Assembly: GCA_958402495.1 (NCBI GenBank)
Contig: CATXTS010000004.1
Coordinates: 1 to 41,218 of the forward strand
Length of the DNA: 41,218 nt
Reading direction: 5' to 3'
DNA from: an uncultured Clostridiaceae bacterium
GTDB taxonomy: Bacteria > Bacillota > Clostridia > TANB77 > CAG-508
Notes under the pieces: model-generated
What the model saw: only the letters and a program-made list of their open reading frames with translations
The model's database searches: none
Told to the model about the DNA's origin: nothing
Shown here: positions 8,185-16,115 of the stretch, in pieces
How positions within the stretch are numbered: the stretch's first letter is position 1
Layout: every line of letters starts with the position of its first letter
Position numbers and translations under genes: made by a program

Positions 8185-9426
8185 TTAGTCTATTTTTTCA
8201 AACATATCTTTTCCTACACCGCAAAGTGGGCAAGTCCAGTCGTCTGGAATATCTTCAAATTTTGTTCCTGGTGCAATTCCACTATCTGGGTCACCAATTT
8301 CTGGGTCATAAATATAACCACATGCCATACATTTATACATACCTTTTTCACCTTCCTTCAATTTAAAAAATTCTTTATATCCTATGCATACAACAGCAAT
8401 CACCATTAATGCAAATGACAAAGCTTTCCAAATATCACTTTCAAACAAAATAATAGCAAACATACCACAGGCCACGCTAATACCATATAATAAAAGCACC
8501 GCTTCTTTTTGTGTAAGTCCTTTGGCAATTAACTTATGATGTAAATGTCCTTTATCTGCTTGTAATACTGCTTTTAGTGATTTTCCCTTTATAATTCTTC
8601 TAATAATTGCCGCCATCGTATCAAAAATAGGAAGACCTAATACAATAATTGGTAAAACAACCACAAATGCTGTAGCTGTTTTAGCAATTCCCAAAATGGA
8701 AACTATTGCTAAAGCAAATCCTATAAAATTAGAACCTATATCTCCAATAAATGTTTTTGCTGGACTAAAATTAAATGGTAAGAACCCTGCCAAAGCCCCT
8801 ACTAAAGCCGTAATAATGATAATCGCAATGAGTGGTGAACCATTTAAGGAAAAGATAATGAGTAATGACACACAAGATATAATTGCAATTCCCGTTGAAA
8901 GTCCATCTAACCCATCTATTAAATTAATCGCATTCGTAATTCCAATAATCCAACCCATTGTTAGAATAATAGAAAACAAATTACTAAGTACAATATTTCC
9001 TTCTAAAAATGGCAATGTAAAATTATCAATTCTAACACCACAAGCTACTACAATACCAGCCGCTAATATTTGTCCTGTTAATTTTGTTAATGGATGAATT
9101 CCTTTAATATCATCAAAAAAACAAAAAAGGCTTAGTATTAAAATCCCTAAGAAAAACCCAAGTAACTTTAAAGCATAGTTCTCTGGACCAAATATATTTA
9201 AATTACCTTCTATAGAAGATGTAATTATCAAATAAATCGTGGATAACAAAAATCCAGCAATAATGGCTGGTCCGCCAAATTTAGGCATTGGTTTCTTATG
9301 CATTCTTCTTTCATCTTTCGGTACATCTACAGCCCCTATCTTTCTAGCAATTTTAATCGTATAGGGCGTTAAAATAAAAGCCGTAATAAATGCTAATAAG
9401 AATGCGATTGCAATATCTCCCCACAT
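8185..9426 (-). CDS. TagO/WecA-type glycosyl-1-phosphate transferase fused to rubredoxin
   Basis: Residues about 1-360 form a polytopic polyprenyl-phosphate GlcNAc-1-phosphate transferase of the MraY/WecA/TagO superfamily, which starts teichoic acid or surface glycan synthesis at the membrane. Motifs: HKKPMPKFGGPA, INLIDGLDGLSTG, NFSPAKTFIGDIGSNFIGFA and the family-specific KGHLHHKL. Residues about 363-413 are a complete rubredoxin with CMAC and CPLC iron ligands and the conserved YIYDPEIGDPDSGI and DDWTCPLC. The two are joined in frame through KLKEGEKG with no stop. An internal ATG at 8340 has its own strong ribosome site, so free rubredoxin may also be made. The main start follows ATAGGAGGGAAGCCT. 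Confidence 0.85.
   Translation of the reverse strand: MWGDIAIAFLLAFITAFILTPYTIKIARKIGAVDVPKDERRMHKKPMPKFGGPAIIAGFLLSTIYLIITSSIEGNLNIFGPENYALKLLGFFLGILILSLFCFFDDIKGIHPLTKLTGQILAAGIVVACGVRIDNFTLPFLEGNIVLSNLFSIILTMGWIIGITNAINLIDGLDGLSTGIAIISCVSLLIIFSLNGSPLIAIIIITALVGALAGFLPFNFSPAKTFIGDIGSNFIGFALAIVSILGIAKTATAFVVVLPIIVLGLPIFDTMAAIIRRIIKGKSLKAVLQADKGHLHHKLIAKGLTQKEAVLLLYGISVACGMFAIILFESDIWKALSFALMVIAVVCIGYKEFFKLKEGEKGMYKCMACGYIYDPEIGDPDSGIAPGTKFEDIPDDWTCPLCGVGKDMFEKID
8338..8357 (-). promoter_or_regulatory. Internal ribosome site and ATG for rubredoxin
   Basis: On the minus strand AGGAAGGTGA (8357-8348) is followed after about seven bases by ATG (8340-8338), which would start a 51-residue protein beginning MYKCMACG, the normal length and start of free-standing rubredoxins. 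This suggests a formerly separate gene, or dual expression from one message. Confidence 0.6.
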
Positions 9427-9579
9427 AGGCTTCCCTCCTATGTTCCTTACTATACCATAAACTGCTGTATATTACAATATTTTCTATGTAAATTTTCCTT
9501 TCTTAAATTTGGCTTTTATATAGTTCCTATTTTCTACATTTCTTTCATAAATTTCCTATCTTGCTATTTTTTATAATGC

Positions 9580-10275
9580 TTAAAATCCCACCTCTTCCTG
9601 CTTCATATATATATCACATAAATAGTTCATTCCTGTTAAAAAATGTTTCCTGATAAGTAATTGTCTTTCATCTCTTAATTCTTCTATATAAGTATTAAAA
9701 TACGCTTTTAACCTGTTATTTAAAACAAGGACGTCTACACTAATTCCTCCATTTTCTAATGGTTCAATTAAATTAGGACAATCACATGTTAACCTACTTG
9801 CATTTTCTGTAGAACCAAAGTGAAGAATTCCACATCTTATATCCTTGTAAAATTTCATAGAGAAATCTTTTGCATCTTCCCCAAATATAAAGAATTCCTC
9901 TAAAAACTTTATAAATCTATTTTGGTTCTCTTTGTAGTATACAAGTTTTGTATAAATTCTATTATCCAATACTCTTTTTTCTGTAAGATATTGATTTGTT
10001 CCCTTTCTTGTATTGGGTCCATATCTAAACTTTACTAAAGTATCTATCAATAAACATTGTATAGCTATCATAGAAAAACCATATGTAAATATACTTTCTT
10101 GATTACCATCTTGAGATAATTTATCAATTGCATTAAAATATCTACTTTGCATTCGATTTTCGAAGATTTGAATGGCTCTTCTCCACACACGTTCTGAACT
10201 ATTCATATTTAACTCTAATCCCAAATAGTCTTTTAACTTGTCCGTATTAGATAAATAAATTTCATTATCAAACAT
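9580..10275 (-). CDS. Uncharacterised HEPN-like protein, second gene of a two-gene cassette
   Basis: A 231-residue, mostly helical soluble protein. I do not recognise a named family, but FYKDIRCGILHFGS places an R-x4-H motif (R147, H152), the catalytic signature of HEPN ribonucleases found in toxins and abortive-infection proteins. The phrase (F)Y(K)(D/N)RCG(I/L)LH recurs in uncharacterised HEPN-like proteins. It starts 26 bases after the partner gene, with GGAGG at good spacing, so the two are co-transcribed. No membrane segment or signal peptide is seen. The cassette lies between housekeeping genes (recO and the transferase). A role in defence or toxin activity is inference from the motif and gene pairing. 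Confidence 0.5.
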   Translation of the reverse strand: MFDNEIYLSNTDKLKDYLGLELNMNSSERVWRRAIQIFENRMQSRYFNAIDKLSQDGNQESIFTYGFSMIAIQCLLIDTLVKFRYGPNTRKGTNQYLTEKRVLDNRIYTKLVYYKENQNRFIKFLEEFFIFGEDAKDFSMKFYKDIRCGILHFGSTENASRLTCDCPNLIEPLENGGISVDVLVLNNRLKAYFNTYIEELRDERQLLIRKHFLTGMNYLCDIYMKQEEVGF

Positions 10276-10301
10276 CCCTCTTACCTCCTATAGATAACTA
10301 G

Positions 10302-10793
10302 CTAATTCTTAATAATAATTCTCAGATGGCTATAATCATATGAAATTTCTTTTAAAATTTGTATTAATAATTTCATTAGAGTCTCTGTATCATAATGGGT
10401 TTCTATATATAAACCATCACACAATTCCATAGGACTACGCATATGAGTTGCATCTTTCGATAATCTACTACGTACTTTTCCTAATAACTTATCATTCAAT
10501 CCCATTATTTTATTTTTCATTTCATCTTCTTTCATTACTTCTTTTAAAATAGTCTCTACTACGGTTTTCCAAGTAGGCGTCATGATACGTTTATTTTCTA
10601 TTTTAACCGCTATTGGTTTTTTTCCCTTAAATCCTGTCGCATTGGTTATTGGATATTCACTTTCATAAATAGCCTCGTATGGATTTTCTCCTAAACCTTG
10701 CTTCTCTAATTGCATAACTATTTCATCAAATGTAGTATTTATCATGACAATTAATTCATTTTGTTTTTCACGAACTTCACTTATTATACTCAT
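10302..10793 (-). CDS. Uncharacterised protein, first gene of the HEPN-like cassette
   Basis: A 163-residue soluble protein with no family I can name with confidence. The N-terminal about 45 residues are helical. The middle contains TPTWKTVVETILKEVM, and the C-terminal third has KVRSRLSKDATHMRSP, then GLYIETHYDTETLMKLLIQI and YDYSHLRIII. That R-x-R-x-x-S-x-D/LY-ET pattern loosely recalls the SeqA C-terminal DNA-binding fold; this is a guess only. A strong promoter whose -10 is overlapped by a 14-bp palindrome drives it, so this protein could be the autoregulator or antitoxin-like partner of the next gene. Start: AAAAGGAGGTATCTAT-ATG. Confidence 0.5.
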   Translation of the reverse strand: MSIISEVREKQNELIVMINTTFDEIVMQLEKQGLGENPYEAIYESEYPITNATGFKGKKPIAVKIENKRIMTPTWKTVVETILKEVMKEDEMKNKIMGLNDKLLGKVRSRLSKDATHMRSPMELCDGLYIETHYDTETLMKLLIQILKEISYDYSHLRIIIKN

Positions 10794-10814
10794 ATAGATA
10801 CCTCCTTTTGTTAT

Positions 10815-10843
10815 ATTTTAGCACGTGCTAATTTTATTGTCAA
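10815..10843 (-). promoter_or_regulatory. Cassette promoter overlapped by a perfect 14-bp palindrome
   Basis: The minus strand has TTGACA (10843-10838), a 17-base spacer and TAAAAT (10820-10815). The palindrome TTAGCACGTGCTAA (10818-10831) covers half the spacer and the first three bases of the -10, the classic position for a dimeric repressor. It is GC-rich against a very AT-rich background. Confidence 0.75.
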
Positions 10844-10871
10844 GCCTTATTTTTTATTTATCCATAGAAAA

Positions 10872-10907
10872 AGACAGATGAGATTTTCACTTCTATCTCC
10901 TCTGTCT
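10872..10907 (-). terminator. recO terminator
   Basis: AGACAGATGAGAT (10872-10884) pairs with ATCTCCTCTGTCT (10895-10907) with one mismatch. On the minus strand it is followed by TTTTTCT, 34 bases past the recO stop. Confidence 0.7.
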
Positions 10908-10940
10908 CTATTTACCTTATTTTTTAACACTTTCAAAACT

Positions 10941-11654
10941 CTAAGCTTCATATTCTTTTTCTAATTTATCATTCGTATAAATTTTAGCAATTAAGGCTAA
11001 CTGTCTTTGATTCTCTGGTGCTATCTGAAAGGAAAAAATTTTTTTAGCAGGTGCTAAAATAATATATTGTAATGCTTGTTTTGTAGACTCTGATATTTGA
11101 ATAGCACCTGTATCTTGTTTAGCACAATTTTCACATTTTAAACCACTATCTTTGAAACTGAAATACTCTAATTTTTCTTTATCTTTACAAATACAACATT
11201 CCTCTATTCTAGGTCTAAAACCTAATAAAGAAAGTAATCTAATTTTAAATATAGATTCTATAAATGTAAAATTTTCCTGTGTTTGTTCAATCATATATAA
11301 AGTATTTAAATATAATTGTAAAATCTTATAGGTATTTTGATTCTCATCTGTTACATCTTGAATTATCTTTGTAATATGTACTGCACTTTGTAATTTATCT
11401 AGGTCCATACGTATATTATAAAATAATGCAATGGTATCACAAGAATTGATTGTATAAGTATTGGAGCCTTTAAATAACATATATTCTCCAAAACACAAAA
11501 ATTGAGTGCCTGCCATTAATTGACTCTTTGCTCTTCTAGCACCTTTTGCAGAACACCCAATTTTTCCATTTGGTGTTAACATTGTAACCATTTTATCAAA
11601 ATCTCCCATATTATTTTCTGCAATGATTATTCCTTTGGTTTTAAATGTTCCCAT
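10941..11654 (-). CDS. recO: DNA repair protein RecO
   Basis: RecO is a recombination mediator that loads RecA onto SSB-coated single-stranded DNA with RecR. The 237-residue protein has an N-terminal OB-fold (KTKGIIIAENNMGDFDKMVT, then SAKGARRAKSQL) and a C-terminal four-cysteine zinc site, CCICKDKEKLEYF followed by CENC. It follows yqzL with an 18-base gap, in the classic Bacillota order era-yqzL-recO. Confidence 0.9.
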   Translation of the reverse strand: MGTFKTKGIIIAENNMGDFDKMVTMLTPNGKIGCSAKGARRAKSQLMAGTQFLCFGEYMLFKGSNTYTINSCDTIALFYNIRMDLDKLQSAVHITKIIQDVTDENQNTYKILQLYLNTLYMIEQTQENFTFIESIFKIRLLSLLGFRPRIEECCICKDKEKLEYFSFKDSGLKCENCAKQDTGAIQISESTKQALQYIILAPAKKIFSFQIAPENQRQLALIAKIYTNDKLEKEYEA

Positions 11655-11671
11655 ATTTTTTCACCTTTATT

Positions 11672-11857
11672 TTAGTATATTTCTTTTTTCGTATCTATAC
11701 CAATATTTTCTCCTAAATTATTGGGTATTTGTTTTCCTTCTGCTTCTCCATTTTCTTGCTTCATCGCTCTTTCTATATTTTCTACTTCTACTAATTCTAA
11801 ATACGCATTAATATCTCCTGTATTTTTAAAAGTATTCCATGCTAATTGTTTTATCAT
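11672..11857 (-). CDS. yqzL: YqzL family small protein
   Basis: A 61-residue protein whose start, IKQLAWNTFKNTGDINAYLE, matches the YqzL family (short proteins opening with a W-x-F-x-x-T-G-x-I-x-x-YL pattern, encoded between era and recO in Bacillota). The function is unknown. The C-terminal about 35 residues are charged, low-complexity and longer than usual. The ribosome site AAGGAG lies ten bases before the ATG. Confidence 0.75.
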   Translation of the reverse strand: MIKQLAWNTFKNTGDINAYLELVEVENIERAMKQENGEAEGKQIPNNLGENIGIDTKKEIY

Positions 11858-11983
11858 CAGAAATCATCTCCTTAACATTTAAAGAACGAGCTTGTAATAT
11901 TACAATTTCTTCCTCTAATCTTATCTTTTGCATTTTTTGCGAATTTATACTTGGAAAGTTTTAGTATTTGTTTTATTTTGATA

Positions 11984-12904
11984 TTATTTCAATTTAAACT
12001 TTTTTACAATAACATCATTATTTTGCCAATCCTCTTTCACTTTCACCCATAATTTCAAATTTACCTTTGTATCTAACATATTTTCTAAATCTTGTCTAGC
12101 ATATGTTCCAATTCTTTTTAGCATACTACCATTTTTTCCAATAATAATCCCTTTATGAGATTCTCTTAAACAATAGATAGTTGCCTCTACATCATAAATT
12201 TCCTCTTTTTCTTTTGTCTTTCTTAATTTCATCTTTTCTGTTTCTATATACAAACCATGTGGTACTTCTTCGTCTAATAATCTTAACGCTTTTTCTCTGA
12301 TTGTCTCTTCTACTAATTGTCTTAATGTTTGATCTGTATATTCTTCTATATCATAATATGCAGGACCTGGTTTTAAGTTCTTCTCTATTTCCTCTAATAC
12401 CAATTCCAAATTTTCTTGTTTGGTAGCACAAATTGGTATTACCGCTGTGAAATCATAAGCTTTTTGATACACATCTATTAAATGCAATAACTTTTCCTTA
12501 TTTTGCACCATATCAATTTTATTAATCAGTAAAATTGTTTTTTTACCAGCTTCCTTTATTTTGTCTAATATTTTACTATCTCCTTTGCCAATCTCTTCTG
12601 AAGTACCATCTATTAAAAATAATACCACATCTACTTCTCCAATATAGGTAAAAGCAGTATCTATCATGGTATGGCTTAATTTGGTTTTTGGTTTATGAAT
12701 ACCTGGCGTATCTATAAATACAATCTGAGAATGTGGTCTATTGACTATAGCACGTATAGCGGTTCTGGTTGTTTGTGTTTTATTAGCTACTGCTGCTACC
12801 TTTTCTCCTACTAAACTATTAATTAGTGTTGATTTTCCCACATTGGTTCTTCCTATTAAAGATACAAAACCAGATTTAAATACGACTTCCTTTTCTTCTT
12901 CCAT
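11984..12904 (-). CDS. era: GTPase Era
   Basis: Era is a GTPase that binds the 3' end of 16S rRNA during 30S assembly. G1 is GRTNVGKST, G3 DTPGIHKP and G4 NKID; a C-terminal KH domain carries GIIIGKNGSMLKRIG. An upstream in-frame ATG at 12952 exists, but the ATG at 12904 is preceded by GGAGG four bases away and gives a standard-length protein (306 residues) beginning MEEEKEVVFKSGFVSLIGR. It heads the era-yqzL-recO group. Confidence 0.92.
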   Translation of the reverse strand: MEEEKEVVFKSGFVSLIGRTNVGKSTLINSLVGEKVAAVANKTQTTRTAIRAIVNRPHSQIVFIDTPGIHKPKTKLSHTMIDTAFTYIGEVDVVLFLIDGTSEEIGKGDSKILDKIKEAGKKTILLINKIDMVQNKEKLLHLIDVYQKAYDFTAVIPICATKQENLELVLEEIEKNLKPGPAYYDIEEYTDQTLRQLVEETIREKALRLLDEEVPHGLYIETEKMKLRKTKEKEEIYDVEATIYCLRESHKGIIIGKNGSMLKRIGTYARQDLENMLDTKVNLKLWVKVKEDWQNNDVIVKKFKLK

Positions 12905-13058
12905 ATTTCCTCCATTTATTTTGTATTTGAAATTATACTCATTATACTGCATTCCAAACGCTAAATTTGTAAAATTTAGGGACCTTGTTTTATTTTTTTA
13001 TTATATCATGTTCCACTTAGTATTTCAATGAATTTCTTTTACCATTCAAACTACAAGG

Positions 13059-13097
13059 AAAGAAGAGGGCTTTACAATTGTAAAGTCCCCCTTCTTT
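13059..13097 (-). terminator. Terminator of the Spo0A-C-like gene
   Basis: A near-perfect stem of about 17 bp (13059-13075 against 13080-13097) with an AATT loop. It ends in a weak pyrimidine-rich tail on the minus strand, 37 bases past the stop at 13134. Confidence 0.7.
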
Positions 13098-13133
13098 TCT
13101 TACAGACTACTGTCTGCACAGTAAATAACAAAG

Positions 13134-13604
13134 TTAATTTAATTGTAGGCGAATTCGTTCTGCCAAAGTTGCTATAAATTCGCTATTGGTAGTTTTACCT
13201 TTATCTCTAGAATAGATACACCCAAAGGTTTCCTGCAACTTTTCCCAATTTCCATTACCAAACGTAACTTCTATGCCATGCCGAATGGACCTTTCCACTT
13301 TTGAGGAAGTTGTATGATATTGGCATGCAATGCTTGGATATAATTGTTTGGTAATACTCTGCACTAACTGTGGATTTTCTACTGTCATCATAATAGCTGT
13401 ACGAACGTAGCTAAATCCTTGAAGATGCATAGGATAACCTATTGCACAGAGTTCCTCTGTAACTACCCTTTGCAGATTTTCTTTACTGTTTTCTGCATTT
13501 TGGATTTTTGTTTCCTTGTCTTCTAATGCAGTAATTAGTTCTGCAATCTTCCGTTGCATCTGCGTAAGTTGTTCTACTACCTCTACCTTTGTCATCTTTT
13601 TCAC
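13134..13604 (-). CDS. Receiver-less Spo0A effector-domain protein
   Basis: A 156-residue protein. Residues about 50-155 match the Spo0A C-terminal DNA-binding domain: AIGYPMHLQGFSYVRTAIMM, then TKQLYPSIACQY, SKVERSIRHGIEVTFGNGNW, and GKTTNSEFIATLAERIRL. The phosphoacceptor receiver domain of true Spo0A is absent, replaced by a helix of about 45 residues (QMQRKIAELITALEDKETKI) that looks like a coiled coil and may dimerise it. It should bind 0A-box-like sites (TGTCGAA) without phosphorylation. It is divergent from a SigK-like sigma gene. A 7-bp inverted repeat lies just upstream. The start follows GAGGTGAAAAAG. Confidence 0.85.
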   Translation of the reverse strand: MKKMTKVEVVEQLTQMQRKIAELITALEDKETKIQNAENSKENLQRVVTEELCAIGYPMHLQGFSYVRTAIMMTVENPQLVQSITKQLYPSIACQYHTTSSKVERSIRHGIEVTFGNGNWEKLQETFGCIYSRDKGKTTNSEFIATLAERIRLQLN

Positions 13605-13618
13605 CTCATATATATATT

Positions 13619-13638
13619 TCTAGAAATTTTGTTCTAGA
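13619..13638. promoter_or_regulatory. Inverted repeat upstream of the Spo0A-C-like gene
   Basis: TCTAGAA (13619-13625) and TTCTAGA (13632-13638) flank six bases, 15 bases before the start codon. It could be an operator or a leader hairpin. A clear -35/-10 pair for this gene could not be assigned. Confidence 0.4.
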
Positions 13639-13809
13639 TAATATAATTGTAGCAAGATTTTTATAGTAGAAATACGCTTATTCATACCTTTTCCAATATA
13701 TTATTTACATAATATACACTCTATTTTTCTATTTTCTCCTTTATAATTTTGTATAAAGTAATGCTTACGTAACAATTATATATTCTTTAATTAAAGAAAG
13801 GAGTCTATT

Positions 13810-14685
13810 ATGAACTCATTTATAAGTGGTATTTCTTTACCTCTTCCCTTATCAGCAGACGAAGAAAAACAACTATTCGCACAACTACATGATAATCCTA
13901 AGATACGAAATACACTCATTGAAAGAAACTTACGGTTAGTCATACACGTTGCCAAAAAATTTCAAAATCCAGAACTTTCTTTGGAGGATTTATTTTCTAT
14001 TGGCTGTATAGGACTCATAAAAGCTGTTAATACTTTTTCTTACGAGAAAAGCCCATCTTTAGCGACTTATGCTAGTAGATGTATTGAGAATGAGATTTTA
14101 ATGTATTTACGGAAGAATCAAAAACACCTTTGCACTTACTCTCTTAACTTTCCATTACATAGTGATAAGGATGGAAACACGTTTCTTTTAGAAGATATTC
14201 TCACAGATGAATCAGAATATACGATTGCTAACTATGAACAAGAAGTAGAAAATATACAAACTATTGAAAATGTCGTTAACATAGCATTAAACCATTTATC
14301 TAAAATAAAAGCTTTTGTATTTTTCTCTTACATTAGTGGAAGAAATCAAAATGAAACTACTTCTATCCTCCACTTATCACAAAGCTACATATGTAGAATA
14401 TGTAAAGCCTCTAAAACAGAATTGGAAAAAGTCTATGAAACACAAAATATATTACAAGATAAGTATTCTTTTTCTATACTAAACGATTATCATTATCAGC
14501 TTTGTTTACATTCTATCTGCGACTTGAGATTTAAAGAAACCTTTGAGGATTTTTTATCTAAATATCCTCATTATCTTCCTATCTTTGTAAGATTTGAAGA
14601 AAATAGCCAAAAGCAATTCGTTATAACACTTAATCGGACATTAGATACTTTTAAATTTATTGCAGATTTCGTGTACAATACTTAA
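13810..14685 (+). CDS. SigK/SigE-like sigma factor with degenerate region 4 and C-terminal extension
   Basis: A 291-residue protein. Residues about 35-105 closely follow sporulation sigma factor region 2: LIERNLRLVIHVAKKF, LEDLFSIGCIGLIKAVNTF, LATYASRCIENEILMYLRK. The following DKDGNTFLLEDIL segment also matches the SigK/SigE group. Region 4 is eroded: the loop before the recognition helix has lost the usual pattern, although LSQSYICRICKASKTELEKV is still recognisable. About 80 further residues at the C-terminus match nothing I know. It is probably a specialised or recruited sigma factor for a small regulon. The start follows AAAGGAG. It is divergent from the Spo0A-C-like gene, about 205 bases away. 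Confidence 0.8.
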   Translation: MNSFISGISLPLPLSADEEKQLFAQLHDNPKIRNTLIERNLRLVIHVAKKFQNPELSLEDLFSIGCIGLIKAVNTFSYEKSPSLATYASRCIENEILMYLRKNQKHLCTYSLNFPLHSDKDGNTFLLEDILTDESEYTIANYEQEVENIQTIENVVNIALNHLSKIKAFVFFSYISGRNQNETTSILHLSQSYICRICKASKTELEKVYETQNILQDKYSFSILNDYHYQLCLHSICDLRFKETFEDFLSKYPHYLPIFVRFEENSQKQFVITLNRTLDTFKFIADFVYNT

Positions 14686-14686
14686 C

Positions 14687-14726
14687 AAATAAACCGAGGA
14701 TTCTAATTGGATTCTCGGTTTATTTT
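14687..14726 (+). terminator. Terminator of the SigK-like gene
   Basis: AAATAAACCGAG (14687-14698) pairs with CTCGGTTTATTT (14714-14725), followed by T-rich sequence. The hairpin begins one base after the TAA stop. Confidence 0.8.
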
Positions 14727-14832
14727 CTAAACCATATAACAAAATCAATTTAGTTACATTCTGCTTAGATAGTAATACATTTACTATAAATTGTTTTTTC
14801 TTTTTTGTATTTCTAAGAAATACGTACCTATT

Positions 14833-15926
14833 TTAAAATTGTAAATAATATACCCCTACCGTTCTTTGTGTTATTCCGGTTCCATATTGTATGATAGGTC
14901 CTCCCTCTGTTGCGACACTTAATTTTCCAGTTGTTGCATTATATGCCCACCTGATTTTCCATGCTCGACTTTGACTAGTATTCCAATTGCTCATATCAAA
15001 ACTAGATACCATAACAGGATTTAATGTTTTATGTAATTCTAATTTTTGATAATTCGGAATACTGGTTAAATCCCAAGACATTCCGTTTGAGTTAGCAGTT
15101 GGTGTACCTACCATCGTTTTATATTCCCATTGTAGATTATCTGCACTGCTTGCTACACCTTCTACTTTTTGTCCATTTACCCAAGCTGTTTTCCCCTCCT
15201 TTATATCTTGCTTAGTTGCAGTGGCTTGAGTTTGACTAGCTAAGCTATTAGCCGTTACTTTTCCTGTACCATCATGATAACCTGCTGGAATGGTATAACT
15301 TTGTCCACAATTTAGGCTACTACTAATGGCCCTTGGTTAGCCATGGTACCTGTTAGTAATTTTCCTCCACTATAGACCTTATAACCTGCTAATATTTTAT
15401 CTGCTGTAGCATTTGTCTGTGCCAGTAAAGAATTTAAGTTATTCAATTGATTTTGTAAGTCCTGTATTTTAGCTTCTTTCTCACTTATCTGTTTTTTAAG
15501 TTCTGCTATTTCTATATCTTTACTAGCTATCTGTGCTTTTAAATCGGCTATTTCTTTTTGTAAGTTAGCTATTTGTATAGTACAATCCTCTATTTGTTTC
15601 TTTAATTCTGCATTTTCTGTCTGCAAGCTAGCTACCTGTTTTTGTAATTCTTCTACTTGCTTTTGCAGTAAAGCTATAATTTCATCCTTTTTGGCACTTT
15701 CTTCATCTTCTGACAATTCTCCACCTGTTTCCAATTCATAGTATAACTGATTGAGTTGCATAGCTTCCGCTTCTCCTGCCAATACTATATTTTGTTTTGC
15801 CTGTTTTACTTTTGTAATAATTCCCTCTTCTCCAATAGTCATATTTATACTAATGCCTGCTAAAATAATTAAAATAATAATGGTTACCACCAAAGATACC
15901 ATTGTCATTCCTATTTCTTTTTTCAT
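14833..15926 (-). pseudogene. Frameshifted prepilin-like coiled-coil surface protein
   Basis: The first 204 codons (15926-15312) give a prepilin-like N-terminus (GMTMVSLVVTIIILIILAGI), a long heptad coiled coil (about residues 75-170) and a KILAGYKVYSGGKLLTGTMA repeat-type segment. They run into a stop after NQGPLVVA. Adding one G in the run at 15330-15332 (CCC on plus) restores a frame reading AISSSLNCGQSYTIPAGYH, then VTANSLASQTQ, GKTAWVNGQKVEG and on to 14833 (VYYLQF). The intact protein would be about 364 residues, like its neighbour at 16116. One deleted base in a three-base run is the simplest cause; a sequencing error cannot be excluded. Confidence 0.75.
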
Positions 15927-16064
15927 TTATTTACTCCTTCTTTTATCTATTTTGTGATACTAAAAGATTTGATGTTTTTTACAGATTCCTGTCTTATTAT
16001 ATAAATTACTTTATCTTTTCTTCATCTTTTTGATTATAGACAATAAGCAGAAGTTTTCATAAAC

Positions 16065-16105
16065 AAAAGAAGTTAACCAGCATTCAACTATTGTTAACTT
16101 CTTTT
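16065..16105 (-). terminator. Terminator of the intact coiled-coil surface gene
   Basis: AAAAGAAGTTAAC (16065-16077) and GTTAACTTCTTTT (16093-16105) form a perfect 13-bp stem just past the stop at 16116. The tail on the minus strand (GTTTATG) is short. Confidence 0.75.
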
Positions 16106-16115
16106 TTATTTATCT

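Noticed and set aside
11043..11058. TTAGCAGGTGCTAA, a 13-of-14 match to the HEPN-cassette operator
   Set aside because: It lies inside the recO coding sequence (encoding APA) with no promoter nearby; probably codon coincidence.
11826..11933. A 35-codon minus-strand frame between era and yqzL
   Set aside because: No ribosome site, and it overlaps the real yqzL start; the yqzL Shine-Dalgarno falls inside it.
14820..14836. GTATTTC/GAAATAC hairpin after the frameshifted coiled-coil gene as its terminator
   Set aside because: On the minus strand it is followed by A-rich, not U-rich, sequence, so it should not terminate that transcript.
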